From: Planctomycetota bacterium
Lineage (GTDB): Bacteria > Planctomycetota > PUPC01 > JACPCR01
DNA: 26,553 bases
Assembly: GCA_030740295.1 (NCBI GenBank)
Contig: JASLXP010000143.1
Location: forward strand, 1-26,553
Direction of reading: 5' to 3'
How positions within the stretch are numbered: the stretch's first letter is position 1; each line of letters begins with the position of its first letter. Positions 16,644-23,645 of the stretch are shown piece by piece. Under the pieces are notes generated by a model. That model was not told the origin of the DNA and did no database searches. It saw nothing but the letters and a program-made list of their open reading frames with translations. The translations under genes were made by a program, and so were the position numbers.

Positions 16644-17065
16644 TAGGGGCTGCCGTGCCCTTTGGAGTGAAACAGCAAGCAACATATGCTGGTCTGAGAT
16701 CTCAGGCAACCTATCGGATCTTCCTCGGGGACACCCCGGACATCAAGAGTCCTCCCTTTGCGTCCTTGGACCCGAATGGCTCCCTGGAACGTTTTGGTCC
16801 CTGGGGGGATCATGACGGTCGTCTTCGCGGTCGTCCAGTCGGCCGATTTCTTGAGTATCAGGCCGGTCCAGTTACCGACCAGCTTCTCGTTACCGTCCAG
16901 CTTGTAGAAGATGAACCAGGCGCCGCCGTGGAGATGAGAGTGTTCCACATCGGTGCCATAGGTGCCAGTCAGCTCAGACTCATGTTCCGCACCATCAAGC
17001 TGTATCACCGGTGACTTGCAGGCCGCGATGCCGCTGTCTTTGGGGCCTTCGAGCCGGATGAACAT
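16631..17065 (-). pseudogene. Beta-sandwich (carbohydrate-binding-like) fragment ending in repeat
   Basis: 144 residues from an ATG at 17065 with a weak AGAAGG site about 7 nt upstream. There is no signal peptide. The frame is open a little further upstream to a TAA near 17136. MFIRLEGPKDSG, SPVIQLDGAEHES, WFIFYKLDG and IPPGTKTFQGAIRVQGRKG have the strand pattern of a jelly-roll carbohydrate-binding domain. The last 15 or so residues (LFHSKGHGSPYGAR) and the stop codon come from the inverted-repeat DNA at 16631-16675. It heads unit B behind leader B, so it is probably the remnant of a longer gene that lost its secretion signal and 3' end, though a small functional protein cannot be excluded. 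Confidence 0.5.
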
Positions 17066-17180
17066 CGTCGCGCCTTCTGCGCATAGGTGTGTGAATGTAC
17101 TGATTGCTTCGTGTCTCTGTTCGCTGCTCGTTTATGGATGTCTGGAAGAGTCAGATCGTGGACACAATCGTAACCACATT
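17065..17180 (-). promoter_or_regulatory. Conserved leader B (promoter-like) upstream of unit B
   Basis: On the minus strand: GGTTACGATT, TCCACGATC (17162-17154), 15 nt, ACATCCAT (17141-17134), then the first genes of unit B. The spacing equals that in leaders A and C, and an ACACGAAGCA segment downstream is also shared with leader A. Confidence 0.5.
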
Positions 17181-17218
17181 GCTCTGCTGACGGAGTGAGC
17201 AATTCATGCACAAGCGTT

Positions 17219-17349
17219 GTGGCACGGCCCGTGTTTCGTGGTTCAAGCTTCCAGCTTTCGATCTGTTTCTTGGCAAGCCGGAGGCTTACCCCACACAGTG
17301 GCGCAAGCGTCCCGCCCGTGGAAGAACACGGTCGAGACGGCCGTGCCAC
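17219..17349. repeat. 131-bp element with perfect 11-bp terminal inverted repeats
   Basis: GTGGCACGGCC at 17219-17229 is exactly complementary to GGCCGTGCCAC at 17339-17349. The interior shows no gene. It is MITE-like in form; no transposase is present in the window. Confidence 0.65.
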
Positions 17350-17359
17350 GATTGAGAGT

Positions 17360-17605
17360 CGTAGCCACATGCTGCCAGCATGTGGTCTGCTCACTCCGTG
17401 AGCAGTTCTGAGGACTCGCGGAGTGAGTCCACCACTTTGGAGTGCGCCGACTTGTCGGCGCTTTGGATCGGTTTCAGGATATCGTAGAAATCCATAGAGG
17501 TGACGAGTCACCGCACTCCATAAACTCCTGGGCGTTCCAGCACCCTTGCCGGCTCTTTTCTTCAATGCCTGGGGAAAGACCACATGCTGGCAGCATGTGG
17601 CTACG
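17360..17605. repeat. Composite repeat bounded by exact inverted 29-bp palindromes
   Basis: 17360-17388 and 17577-17605 are perfect inverted copies of the 29-bp unit at 13411. Between them are the CTCACTCCGTGAG/GACTCGCGGAGTGAGTC pair, the 83-bp element at 17438-17520, and a degraded 5' half of the 72-bp element (CAGCACCCTTGCCGGCTC). The module order matches 13411-13600, so this is a second array of the same composite. Confidence 0.8.
17438..17520. repeat. 83-bp element with 29-bp imperfect terminal inverted repeats
   Basis: Second compact copy of the 13489 element, with GCGCCGACTTGTCGGCGC on the left and GGTGACGAGTCACC on the right. The 25-bp interior differs from that of the first copy, so the termini are conserved and the contents are not. 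Confidence 0.75.
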
Positions 17606-17617
17606 ATGGCGGTACCG

Positions 17618-17653
17618 GCCTGGTTCCGCGCTGAGGAGGTATAGCCGCATCGA
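17618..17653 (-). other. Short relic matching the 3' end of the GH71-like gene
   Basis: About 31 of 32 aligned bases match 2745-2777 around GGTTCCGCGCTGAGGA, with a 3-nt gap. On the minus strand it reads RLYLLSAEPGR, against RLYLVLSAEPGR in the hydrolase C-terminal domain. It lies just downstream of the gene at 17695-18417 and outside any gene. Confidence 0.5.
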
Positions 17654-17694
17654 GAGTAGAGCTGACGTTTCCAGACGCAGTTGGGATCGGCGGA

Positions 17695-18417
17695 TCACCG
17701 CTCTCGAAATGGAAGTGTCGCAACGCGGTGACAGAGGAGGTCGTCGAGGAAGAAGCGGAACCCGCGACGGTTGGGGGTGAGGTTAAGCATGAACAACGGG
17801 GACGGGCCCTGAGCGACGGTGCAGGCGACGGGTATTGGTTTGCCCATCGGTACGGAGCCTTTGGCAGTGAGAGTTTCGAGACCTGCCCATGCCTTTGGCC
17901 CGGTCTGAGACCGCGTGGGAAGCCATAATCGGACACGATACCACTGGCCGGACTTGTAGCGGCCAAGTTTGCCGCCGCGCAGTTCCGCTGGCGGCTTGGG
18001 CTGGTACGTGCGCACAGAAAGGGTGTTGAAGCGGAAGCCCAAGGCGAGAGCACGCTTACTACCATTGCGCAGCTCGATTCCGATGTGGGCATTGGCGCCT
18101 TTGCCTTCGATGCGGAAGGCGAAGGCCAGGAAGGCCCAGCCGGCCTCGAACGACGGGAGCGCGGTCTGGACTCCCCACTGAGCCTTGTTTGTGCCGGATG
18201 CGCGATCCAGAAGAAACGACTGCCGGCCGGAAACGGATTCGAGATTCGTGACCACAACAAGGTCGTCCCCCATCGGGCCCCAGGCATGACGCCAGGCGCG
18301 GGGCCATTCGCCGGGTGCCTGGTCGTCGAAGCTCTGCTGCAATGCGTCTTCGCCGATGGCCGGGTGCGAGATCAGCGCAACTGTAAACAGCAACAATGGA
18401 CTCAACCTGGAACTCAC
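17695..18417 (-). CDS. Secreted single-domain beta-sandwich protein, function unknown
   Basis: 240 residues from a GTG at 18417 whose last two bases plus the next form the stop of the GH2-like gene (GTGA), implying coupled translation. Signal peptide MSSRLSPLLLFTVALISHPAIGE. The rest (QQSFDDQAPGEWPRAW; RQSFLLDRASG; GWAFLAFAFRIEGKGANAHIGIELRNG; YRVRLWLPT; FRFFLDDL) has the strand pattern of a concanavalin-like/LamG or DUF1080-type jelly roll. No catalytic motif is evident, so glycan binding is the likeliest role. It is the last gene of unit C; repeat DNA begins within about 100 bp of its stop. Confidence 0.65.
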   Translation of the reverse strand: MSSRLSPLLLFTVALISHPAIGEDALQQSFDDQAPGEWPRAWRHAWGPMGDDLVVVTNLESVSGRQSFLLDRASGTNKAQWGVQTALPSFEAGWAFLAFAFRIEGKGANAHIGIELRNGSKRALALGFRFNTLSVRTYQPKPPAELRGGKLGRYKSGQWYRVRLWLPTRSQTGPKAWAGLETLTAKGSVPMGKPIPVACTVAQGPSPLFMLNLTPNRRGFRFFLDDLLCHRVATLPFRER

Positions 18418-21400
18418 CAGTAGTGGTACTCGTAGGGATCGAAGAAGTCGATGTCGTCAGGGTAAAGAGAGACCGGAGGATCGGCTTCCCTGGATGTGGC
18501 GTCGCCCCCTCCGGTCGAGAGATTCGCCCAGAAGCCGAATCCTTTGCTGCCGGCAAGGACTTTCAGGGCGATGACGTTCTCGCCCTTGCGCAGGCGGACC
18601 CTGGTCTGGTGCCGGTTCGGCTTCGGTGAGCCGTGTCCTTGAAACAGCCGGTAGACGACCTCTCCGTTTACCCAGACCTGCATGAAGTAATCGACTCCGA
18701 TCCGGAGGACGGCTTCGCGTTCGGCCTCGCTGGTGACGGTGCGGGTCACGTAGGCGACAGCCGCGGCAGTGGGCTTCAGTGCGGTCTGGAGATCGACGAA
18801 TCCGTTGGCGTTCGCGGTCACGGTGTCCCGGAAATCGAGCTGCGTGCCGTCAGCTCCTTTGTAGGTGAAGTTGGGATTGGTGTCACCGGCAATGGCGTTG
18901 GTTTCGCCTGGGAAACGCGTGTCGAGAGCGGCCTTGGGCGACTGGCCCTTCGGGTAGAAGGGCCCCAGAACATTCCAGGTGGCGAGGGTTTCATAGGCCG
19001 GTCCGGCGCGGAGCTCGCACAGGCGGCTGGCCAGAGCTGCGTCAGGCATGGCGCCCGCGTTGGTCAACAGTTGGGCGTGGAGTTGCCGGAGCCGGTGGAC
19101 GCTCATCCGCATCGCTGCGCGCCTGGCAGGATCGTCTGTGTATCGTCCGTCGAGCAGAGCGGGCGAAGCCTGGACGAACAGCCGTTCACCTCTGCCCAGC
19201 TTCTGAATCAGGAAGAGGCCGTCACCCGCCACCGTGCATCCCTCCGGCTGCCCCGTCTCGCTGAAGGCTGGCAAGGTGATCGCGTCGCGCCAGCGAAGAA
19301 GACGCGGTCCGACGGCGTTGAAGAGCGGCCCGGTTGGAACCGACGCCCGGTAAAGGCTCACCGTTTCTGTTGCAAAGCCTGCTTCCTTGAGGTCGCGGGC
19401 CGGACGAGACAGGACCACCGCGCGGGCGCCCTGGCGGACGGCTTCGAGGGTAACTGGATCGTTCAGTGATTCTTTGGGTCCGACGACCCGCAGAGGAGCT
19501 GCTTCCGGTGCCTGTGCGACCGCGGCCCGGAGCAGGTTTGCTGCGAGCAACGTGGCCGCGGGGCCGCTGCCGATGCGGCCTTCAAGATCAAGGGTGCAGA
19601 AAAGGATCGAGCCGCGGCCGTATCGCCACTGGAGTAGCGGCGAGTAGTCGAGGTCGAATTCGCAGTTGAGCAAAGGGGTGAAGCCAACAGCCGCAGGAAG
19701 GCGCAAGACCACACTGGCGACTGCGCCGCGGTTGCTGCCTTTGGGTGCTCGTGGGCCATCGTGTGCGTAGGCATGACGGAAGGTGGGCAACAGGTCCGGG
19801 CTGCCGCGCCAGTCACGCAGGTCGGCGGGCCGCAGGCCATCCAGCACGGGGTTGCCCTCCACCGCGACGAAGACGCGCCGGGTCATCAGGTCATCGGGCC
19901 GGAAGCCGAGGGCCTCCCACATCTCCGGCCGTTGGGCAAAGACGATGACGTTGAGGCCGCGCCTCAGATCGTTCGGCGAGTAAGGCATTCGGGCGCCCGG
20001 CTGGAGCGCTTCACGGCCAATAAGAAGCAGGTCGTAATCGGCAAGCGAGTCGCCGGGCTGAATCGCGGTGGCGGACAGACCAAGCTGCGTGAGCCACGCG
20101 GCGGTGTTACCCCGTGGGTCCCACACCGCGGCTCTGGTCTTCGGAGCGCGGGGTTGAAGTCGAGGGAAGACCTGCAATGCAAAGGTATCCGATGAAACCG
20201 GCTTGTCGTCTTCGGTGACATTCAAGTGGAGTGTCAGCTCGGTCCGCGCCTCCGTTGCGGGGGCCTGACAGTTGATCGGCGAGAAGGTGACATCGCCAGC
20301 TTTGACTTCAAACGTGGCGGAGTTTTCACCGAGCACTTCCTTTCCCTTGCGCAACTGCCAGCGGGCATCGAGACGGCGGCTGCCGGGCCCATCCCAGACC
20401 ACTGCGATCTGTTTTCGGATGGTCTCACCCGCGTAATAGGCGTGGGTCTTGTCTGTGAATAGTGGCGCGCCAGCCAGGTAGGCGAGCAGGGGCTGCATCG
20501 CGGCGCGGTGCATGTCGTAGTTTGGATTGGCCCATGGCGGGCGCGCCGTGACCGGTTCTGTGAGCGCTGCGTATCGGCTGAAACGATTGAATTTGGCACC
20601 GGGCGGGTCGCCGTAGCCGACCCCGAAGTTGAAGTAGTGCCAGCCCTGGATGCCCCAGGTGCGCCAGGCACGGTCACTGTGAGTCACGTAGAGGCGACGG
20701 AGAGTCCAGTACATGGGGAAGTTGGGAATGGCCTTCCCGATTGAGTTGCCGTGGCCCCGGTTGCCGAGGCCGATCTCGACGGTCTGTCGGAGCAGGGCTT
20801 CGGGCTCCTGACGGTAAGCTTCATTGCCGAAGTAGATGGCCGAGAACTCGGTGCCGAGGAACTGGCTCTTGTTGTAGAACGACCCGTTGTAAGGCAGCGA
20901 GTACTCCGCCGCGATGTAAGGCATGTTGCCTTTGGCGGCCCAGATTTCGGGGTAGTCCTCGACTTCCTGCAACGGCATGAAGTTGGGGTAGGTGTTGGCG
21001 GTCGCGAGGTCGGTCAGGTTGCCGTCCGCATGACCGTAGACCAGGCGTGTGGGATCCAGCGACTTAACCATGGACGCGGCGCCTTCGATGGCCTTGGCCT
21101 GGTGGTGCGTATAGTTGGAGCGTTGTCCCATGGTGTCGGGGTGGATGGCGTTGCGCGGGTTGAAGGAATTCATGCTGACGCACCAGGCCAGGAGACAGGG
21201 ACGGTTACGGTAGCGTCGTACCCAGAGCTCGATCTCACGCTGGAAGTCGGCGCGGGCAGTCGCGTCACGCAGGGCCAGATCGCGGATGTTGCTGATACTG
21301 GGGGCCGGCAGCAGGAGGCCGATACCGGATTCATCCAGCAGGTCGAGGAGCGCGTCGTTGTAGTAAGGCGTCTCGCTCCAGTCGCACCACCATGCCGTGG

Positions 21401-22475
21401 GATTGTTCTGGGCGTAGACCACATTGCGGCCCAGGAGCTTGAGGAGGGAGACAGAATTCGCGTTGATGCCGAAGGACGTCCATTCCATCCGCCACCGTGA
21501 AACGTGGCCGTTCAGGTAGACGTGGCGGCCCTCGGTCCAGATTTCACGGAAGCCGAAACGCTGGGGCGGCAGTGTGTCGAGCACGCCGTCCGGCCCGATG
21601 AGCCGCGCCGTGAGTGTGTAGAAGTGGGGCGCCTCCAACTCCCAGGGAATGGGATCGGCCCAGTCCGTGGCGATGGCCTCAGTCGAGCGCCCGGCGGCCA
21701 GAGTCACAGGCTTCCTGCCGAAGCTGAGCACCGTCTTCCCTTCTCCATCGGCGACGACGACCTCGATCTGGGCGCCTGCGAGCGCCTGCGTGGTCTCGAT
21801 GTCGAAGTCGGCCGAGAGCTGCTTCTGTCGCCACGAGGTACGGATGAAGACACCGCTGATCGCCGCGGGCGTTGGCCGGCGGATGAGGGTGACGGGCGCG
21901 GTGATGCCCTGCCCCCAGCGCGTTACTGACAGGTTGCGTCCCTTGGGGCCGCGGGTGCGGTATCGTAGAGGGTCCTGCTCGAAGCCGCGGGAGATATCGG
22001 TGTAGTCGCGGGTGACGAAGACGCGCAGATCATTGTCCGCGCCGAAAGTGATGGCCGGGGTCAGCTCGATCTCGCCGCCCGGCCGCAGCAGCTCCCCGAT
22101 CCGCCGGTCGCCACAGAAGACAATTGCGTCGCCCTCGATACGGCGGAAATCGACCCAAACTCGGTTCCCCTTCCACGCCGCGGGAATTGCCAGAGTCTGG
22201 CGGTACCAGAGCGAGTGGACGGTATTGACGTTGAGCTTGGCCCAACGCTTGACGCGGCGCAGGGCGTGTTTCCACCTGAACGGCCCGTCCAAGACGGTGC
22301 CCCATTCCGGCGAGGCAGGCCCCACCGCGGCCGACTCCGCCGGCTGTAACTGCCACTCCCGCGGCAGATCCACTCGCTCGTCTCCACGTACTGCAGGTGT
22401 CAGGAGTACAAGAAGGATGGCGAGCACGAACGGTCTACCGTTCCGGGGCCGAATATTCAGACTTGGAATGTTCAT
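18414..22475 (-). CDS. Giant secreted GH2-like protein lacking the usual acid/base glutamate
   Basis: 1353 residues from an ATG at 22475 that overlaps the previous stop (ATGA). Signal peptide MNIPSLNIRPRNGRPFVLAILLVLLTPAVRG. Domains in order: GH2 sugar-binding jelly roll (about 40-190; SLWYRQTLAIPAAWKG; WVDFRRIEG), Ig-like sandwich (about 200-310), TIM barrel (about 310-640), a beta region, a GATase/trimerisation-like domain (about 760-1010; YDLLLIGREAL), and a C-terminal sandwich (about 1160-1340; MQVWVNGEVVY; RKGENVIALKVLAGS). The nucleophile position is kept (E524 in YIAAEYSLP). Where GH2 enzymes have Asn-Glu after a Trp strand, this protein has AWCVSMNSF (N436, S437). It may use another acid/base or be a binding protein. 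The C-terminal domain recurs in the protein at 25301-26553. Confidence 0.8.
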   Translation of the reverse strand: MNIPSLNIRPRNGRPFVLAILLVLLTPAVRGDERVDLPREWQLQPAESAAVGPASPEWGTVLDGPFRWKHALRRVKRWAKLNVNTVHSLWYRQTLAIPAAWKGNRVWVDFRRIEGDAIVFCGDRRIGELLRPGGEIELTPAITFGADNDLRVFVTRDYTDISRGFEQDPLRYRTRGPKGRNLSVTRWGQGITAPVTLIRRPTPAAISGVFIRTSWRQKQLSADFDIETTQALAGAQIEVVVADGEGKTVLSFGRKPVTLAAGRSTEAIATDWADPIPWELEAPHFYTLTARLIGPDGVLDTLPPQRFGFREIWTEGRHVYLNGHVSRWRMEWTSFGINANSVSLLKLLGRNVVYAQNNPTAWWCDWSETPYYNDALLDLLDESGIGLLLPAPSISNIRDLALRDATARADFQREIELWVRRYRNRPCLLAWCVSMNSFNPRNAIHPDTMGQRSNYTHHQAKAIEGAASMVKSLDPTRLVYGHADGNLTDLATANTYPNFMPLQEVEDYPEIWAAKGNMPYIAAEYSLPYNGSFYNKSQFLGTEFSAIYFGNEAYRQEPEALLRQTVEIGLGNRGHGNSIGKAIPNFPMYWTLRRLYVTHSDRAWRTWGIQGWHYFNFGVGYGDPPGAKFNRFSRYAALTEPVTARPPWANPNYDMHRAAMQPLLAYLAGAPLFTDKTHAYYAGETIRKQIAVVWDGPGSRRLDARWQLRKGKEVLGENSATFEVKAGDVTFSPINCQAPATEARTELTLHLNVTEDDKPVSSDTFALQVFPRLQPRAPKTRAAVWDPRGNTAAWLTQLGLSATAIQPGDSLADYDLLLIGREALQPGARMPYSPNDLRRGLNVIVFAQRPEMWEALGFRPDDLMTRRVFVAVEGNPVLDGLRPADLRDWRGSPDLLPTFRHAYAHDGPRAPKGSNRGAVASVVLRLPAAVGFTPLLNCEFDLDYSPLLQWRYGRGSILFCTLDLEGRIGSGPAATLLAANLLRAAVAQAPEAAPLRVVGPKESLNDPVTLEAVRQGARAVVLSRPARDLKEAGFATETVSLYRASVPTGPLFNAVGPRLLRWRDAITLPAFSETGQPEGCTVAGDGLFLIQKLGRGERLFVQASPALLDGRYTDDPARRAAMRMSVHRLRQLHAQLLTNAGAMPDAALASRLCELRAGPAYETLATWNVLGPFYPKGQSPKAALDTRFPGETNAIAGDTNPNFTYKGADGTQLDFRDTVTANANGFVDLQTALKPTAAAVAYVTRTVTSEAEREAVLRIGVDYFMQVWVNGEVVYRLFQGHGSPKPNRHQTRVRLRKGENVIALKVLAGSKGFGFWANLSTGGGDATSREADPPVSLYPDDIDFFDPYEYHYW

Positions 22476-22717
22476 TTCAAGTTCTCGGAGACGATGGTGA
22501 AGTACTCGACCCGTGCGTGTGCCGCGTTCTGGCCGTGAAAGGTCGTCCAGGAGGCTTGTCTGTTGCCTTCGCCGAAGAACCGCGCTTCGACCCGGACATC
22601 GCCAAAGCCGCGCGCCGCGGCGTGGAAGGTCTCGACCTCGTCCGCATCCGCCGCGGTGAGGGCCAGGAGGGATGGCAGAAACAGTGCCGTTGTCAAGATC
22701 AGTTTCTCTTGATGCAT
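22472..22717 (-). CDS. Small exported protein, function unknown
   Basis: 81 residues from the ATG at 22717, preferred over an upstream ATG at 22831 because a signal peptide follows directly (MHQEKLILTTALFLPSLLALTAADA) and because leader C aligns with leaders A and B up to this ATG. The mature part is only about 56 residues (GFGDVRVEARFFGEG; ARVEYFTIVSENLK). The stop overlaps the GH2-like start codon (ATGA), so it is the first gene of unit C and may serve partly to couple translation of the next gene. It could be the remnant of a longer protein. No family is recognised. Confidence 0.55.
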   Translation of the reverse strand: MHQEKLILTTALFLPSLLALTAADADEVETFHAAARGFGDVRVEARFFGEGNRQASWTTFHGQNAAHARVEYFTIVSENLK

Positions 22718-22815
22718 GTTGCTCTGGGAACTCTGTGTAATCGCTTTCAGCACCGCGTCGTCCTTATGAATGTTAGAACAGCCGTGAGCGTGGACAAGAA
22801 TCGTAGCCGGCCTGA
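22717..22815 (-). promoter_or_regulatory. Conserved leader C (promoter-like) upstream of unit C
   Basis: GGCTACGATT, TCCACGCTC (22794-22786), 15 nt, ACATTCAT (22773-22766), then the ATG at 22717, 80 nt from the first box. Box spacing is identical to leaders A and B. Here the upstream 29-bp palindrome is absent, which separates the leader from that repeat. Confidence 0.5.
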
Positions 22816-22883
22816 GATTGATTCGCTGCACCCCAGAGCTAAGATTACTGTTAGGCTTTGCTAAGCATAGAAGGTGGAAAACA

Positions 22884-23099
22884 ATGAAAACAGTGAAGGC
22901 AGTTTATGAAGGTGGCGTTTTCCGTCCGATGGAAGAAGTAGACCTGCCGGAAACTTGCGAGGTTGAGTTCGAGCCCCGTCTGGTGAACGCTGATGACGAT
23001 AAGGCTCAGTCTCGAAAACGCATCTCCAGTATTCTGTCACGCCGGTTTCAGAGCGGAAGAAGAGATGTGGCTGCTCGCCATAACGAGCACCAGCCATGA
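22884..23099 (+). CDS. DUF104-type antitoxin (VapB-like)
   Basis: 71 residues from the ATG at 22884, chosen for the AAGGTGG Shine-Dalgarno just upstream and because the family motif starts at the second residue: MKTVKAVYEGGVFRPMEEVDLPE is typical of DUF104/AF2212-like antitoxins, which are small beta-rich DNA- and toxin-binding proteins. The C-terminal half (SRKRISSILSRRFQSGRR) is basic and probably contacts the toxin. Its stop overlaps the toxin start (ATGA). The pair is divergent from unit C and convergent with the propeller gene at 23646, so it is an independent insertion in the locus. Autoregulation would be expected for the family, but no operator was identified. Confidence 0.85.
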   Translation: MKTVKAVYEGGVFRPMEEVDLPETCEVEFEPRLVNADDDKAQSRKRISSILSRRFQSGRRDVAARHNEHQP

Positions 23100-23560
23100 G
23101 CCAGGTATTCCTGGATACCGTTGGATTACTCGCGCTGTGGGACACGAGCGATCAGTGGCACGCGGATGCCGAAGCAGCGTACAAACTGATGGACGATGAA
23201 GTTGAATTCGTTACTACCTCATTTGTGTTAGCCGAGTGTGGAAACGCCGCTGCAAGACGTCCATATCGCAACGACGTCGCTGAATTACGCATAGAATTGG
23301 AGCAGGCGGGTCTGCTCATCTGGCCAACAGAAGAAGACTGGCAAGTCGCCTGGGAAGAATATTCCAGGGGCCAGGCGGGTGGAGCTGGCATCGTGGATCA
23401 TCTTTCCTTCGCCGTTATGCGTCGTGAGGACCTAGAGAAAGCTTTCACCAATGACCGGCATTTTATGGCGGCAGGTTTTGAGACTCTGTTCCGAGTAAAC
23501 CCACGTCTTCCGCGGGCGCGCCGGCTCCCAGCCGGCCTAACGCCTGAAAGGCGTCTCTGA
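23096..23560 (+). CDS. vapC: PIN-domain ribonuclease toxin (VapC-like) with repeat-encoded C-terminal tail
   Basis: 154 residues starting inside the antitoxin stop (ATGA). PIN-domain toxins are Mg-dependent ribonucleases held inactive by the partner antitoxin. The four expected acidic residues are present: D7 (VFLDTVGLLALW), E47 (LAECGNAAAR), D101 (GIVDHLSFAVM) and D120 (TNDRHF). The family normally ends soon after HFMAAGFETLF. Here about 19 residues (NPRLPRARRLPAGLTPERRL region) and the stop codon are encoded by the 72-bp hairpin element at 23515-23586, so the native 3' end was replaced or extended by the repeat. The core appears intact, and activity is plausible. Confidence 0.85.
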   Translation: MSQVFLDTVGLLALWDTSDQWHADAEAAYKLMDDEVEFVTTSFVLAECGNAAARRPYRNDVAELRIELEQAGLLIWPTEEDWQVAWEEYSRGQAGGAGIVDHLSFAVMRREDLEKAFTNDRHFMAAGFETLFRVNPRLPRARRLPAGLTPERRL

Positions 23561-23586
23561 AGAAGCCGGCAAGGTGCCGGCGCGCC
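23515..23586. repeat. 72-bp GGCGCGCC-bounded multi-hairpin element, inverted copy
   Basis: Same length and architecture as 13582-13653 but in the opposite orientation. The middle hairpin is ACGCC-TGAAA-GGCGT rather than a UUCG loop, so stem pairing is kept while loop sequence changes. It overlaps the toxin 3' end and lies between convergent genes (stops at 23560 and 23646), a position suited to a bidirectional terminator. Confidence 0.75.
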
Positions 23587-23645
23587 TTGGTTGCGCCCAC
23601 CACACTTGATCGTCCTCGAACGGACTGCCACAAGCTCTGTGTGGC

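Larger units (their letters stand above)
17066..17694. other. 629-bp gene-free repeat field between units C and B
   Basis: Contains leader B, a degenerate copy of the 29-bp palindrome (about 17168-17190), a 131-bp inverted-repeat element (17219-17349), a composite flanked by two exact inverted 29-bp palindromes (17360-17605) and a short match to the GH71-like gene (17618-17653). Minus-strand ORFs of up to 192 codons cross it but are repeat translations. Confidence 0.8.

Noticed and set aside
17005..17583. 192-codon minus-strand ORF
   Set aside because: Its product is a translation of the palindrome, inverted-repeat and GTGGCACGG elements, so it is not a gene.
13411..17605. Repeated palindromes considered as a CRISPR array
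   Set aside because: Copies are few, inverted, irregularly spaced and mixed with other modules; no regular spacers and no cas genes.
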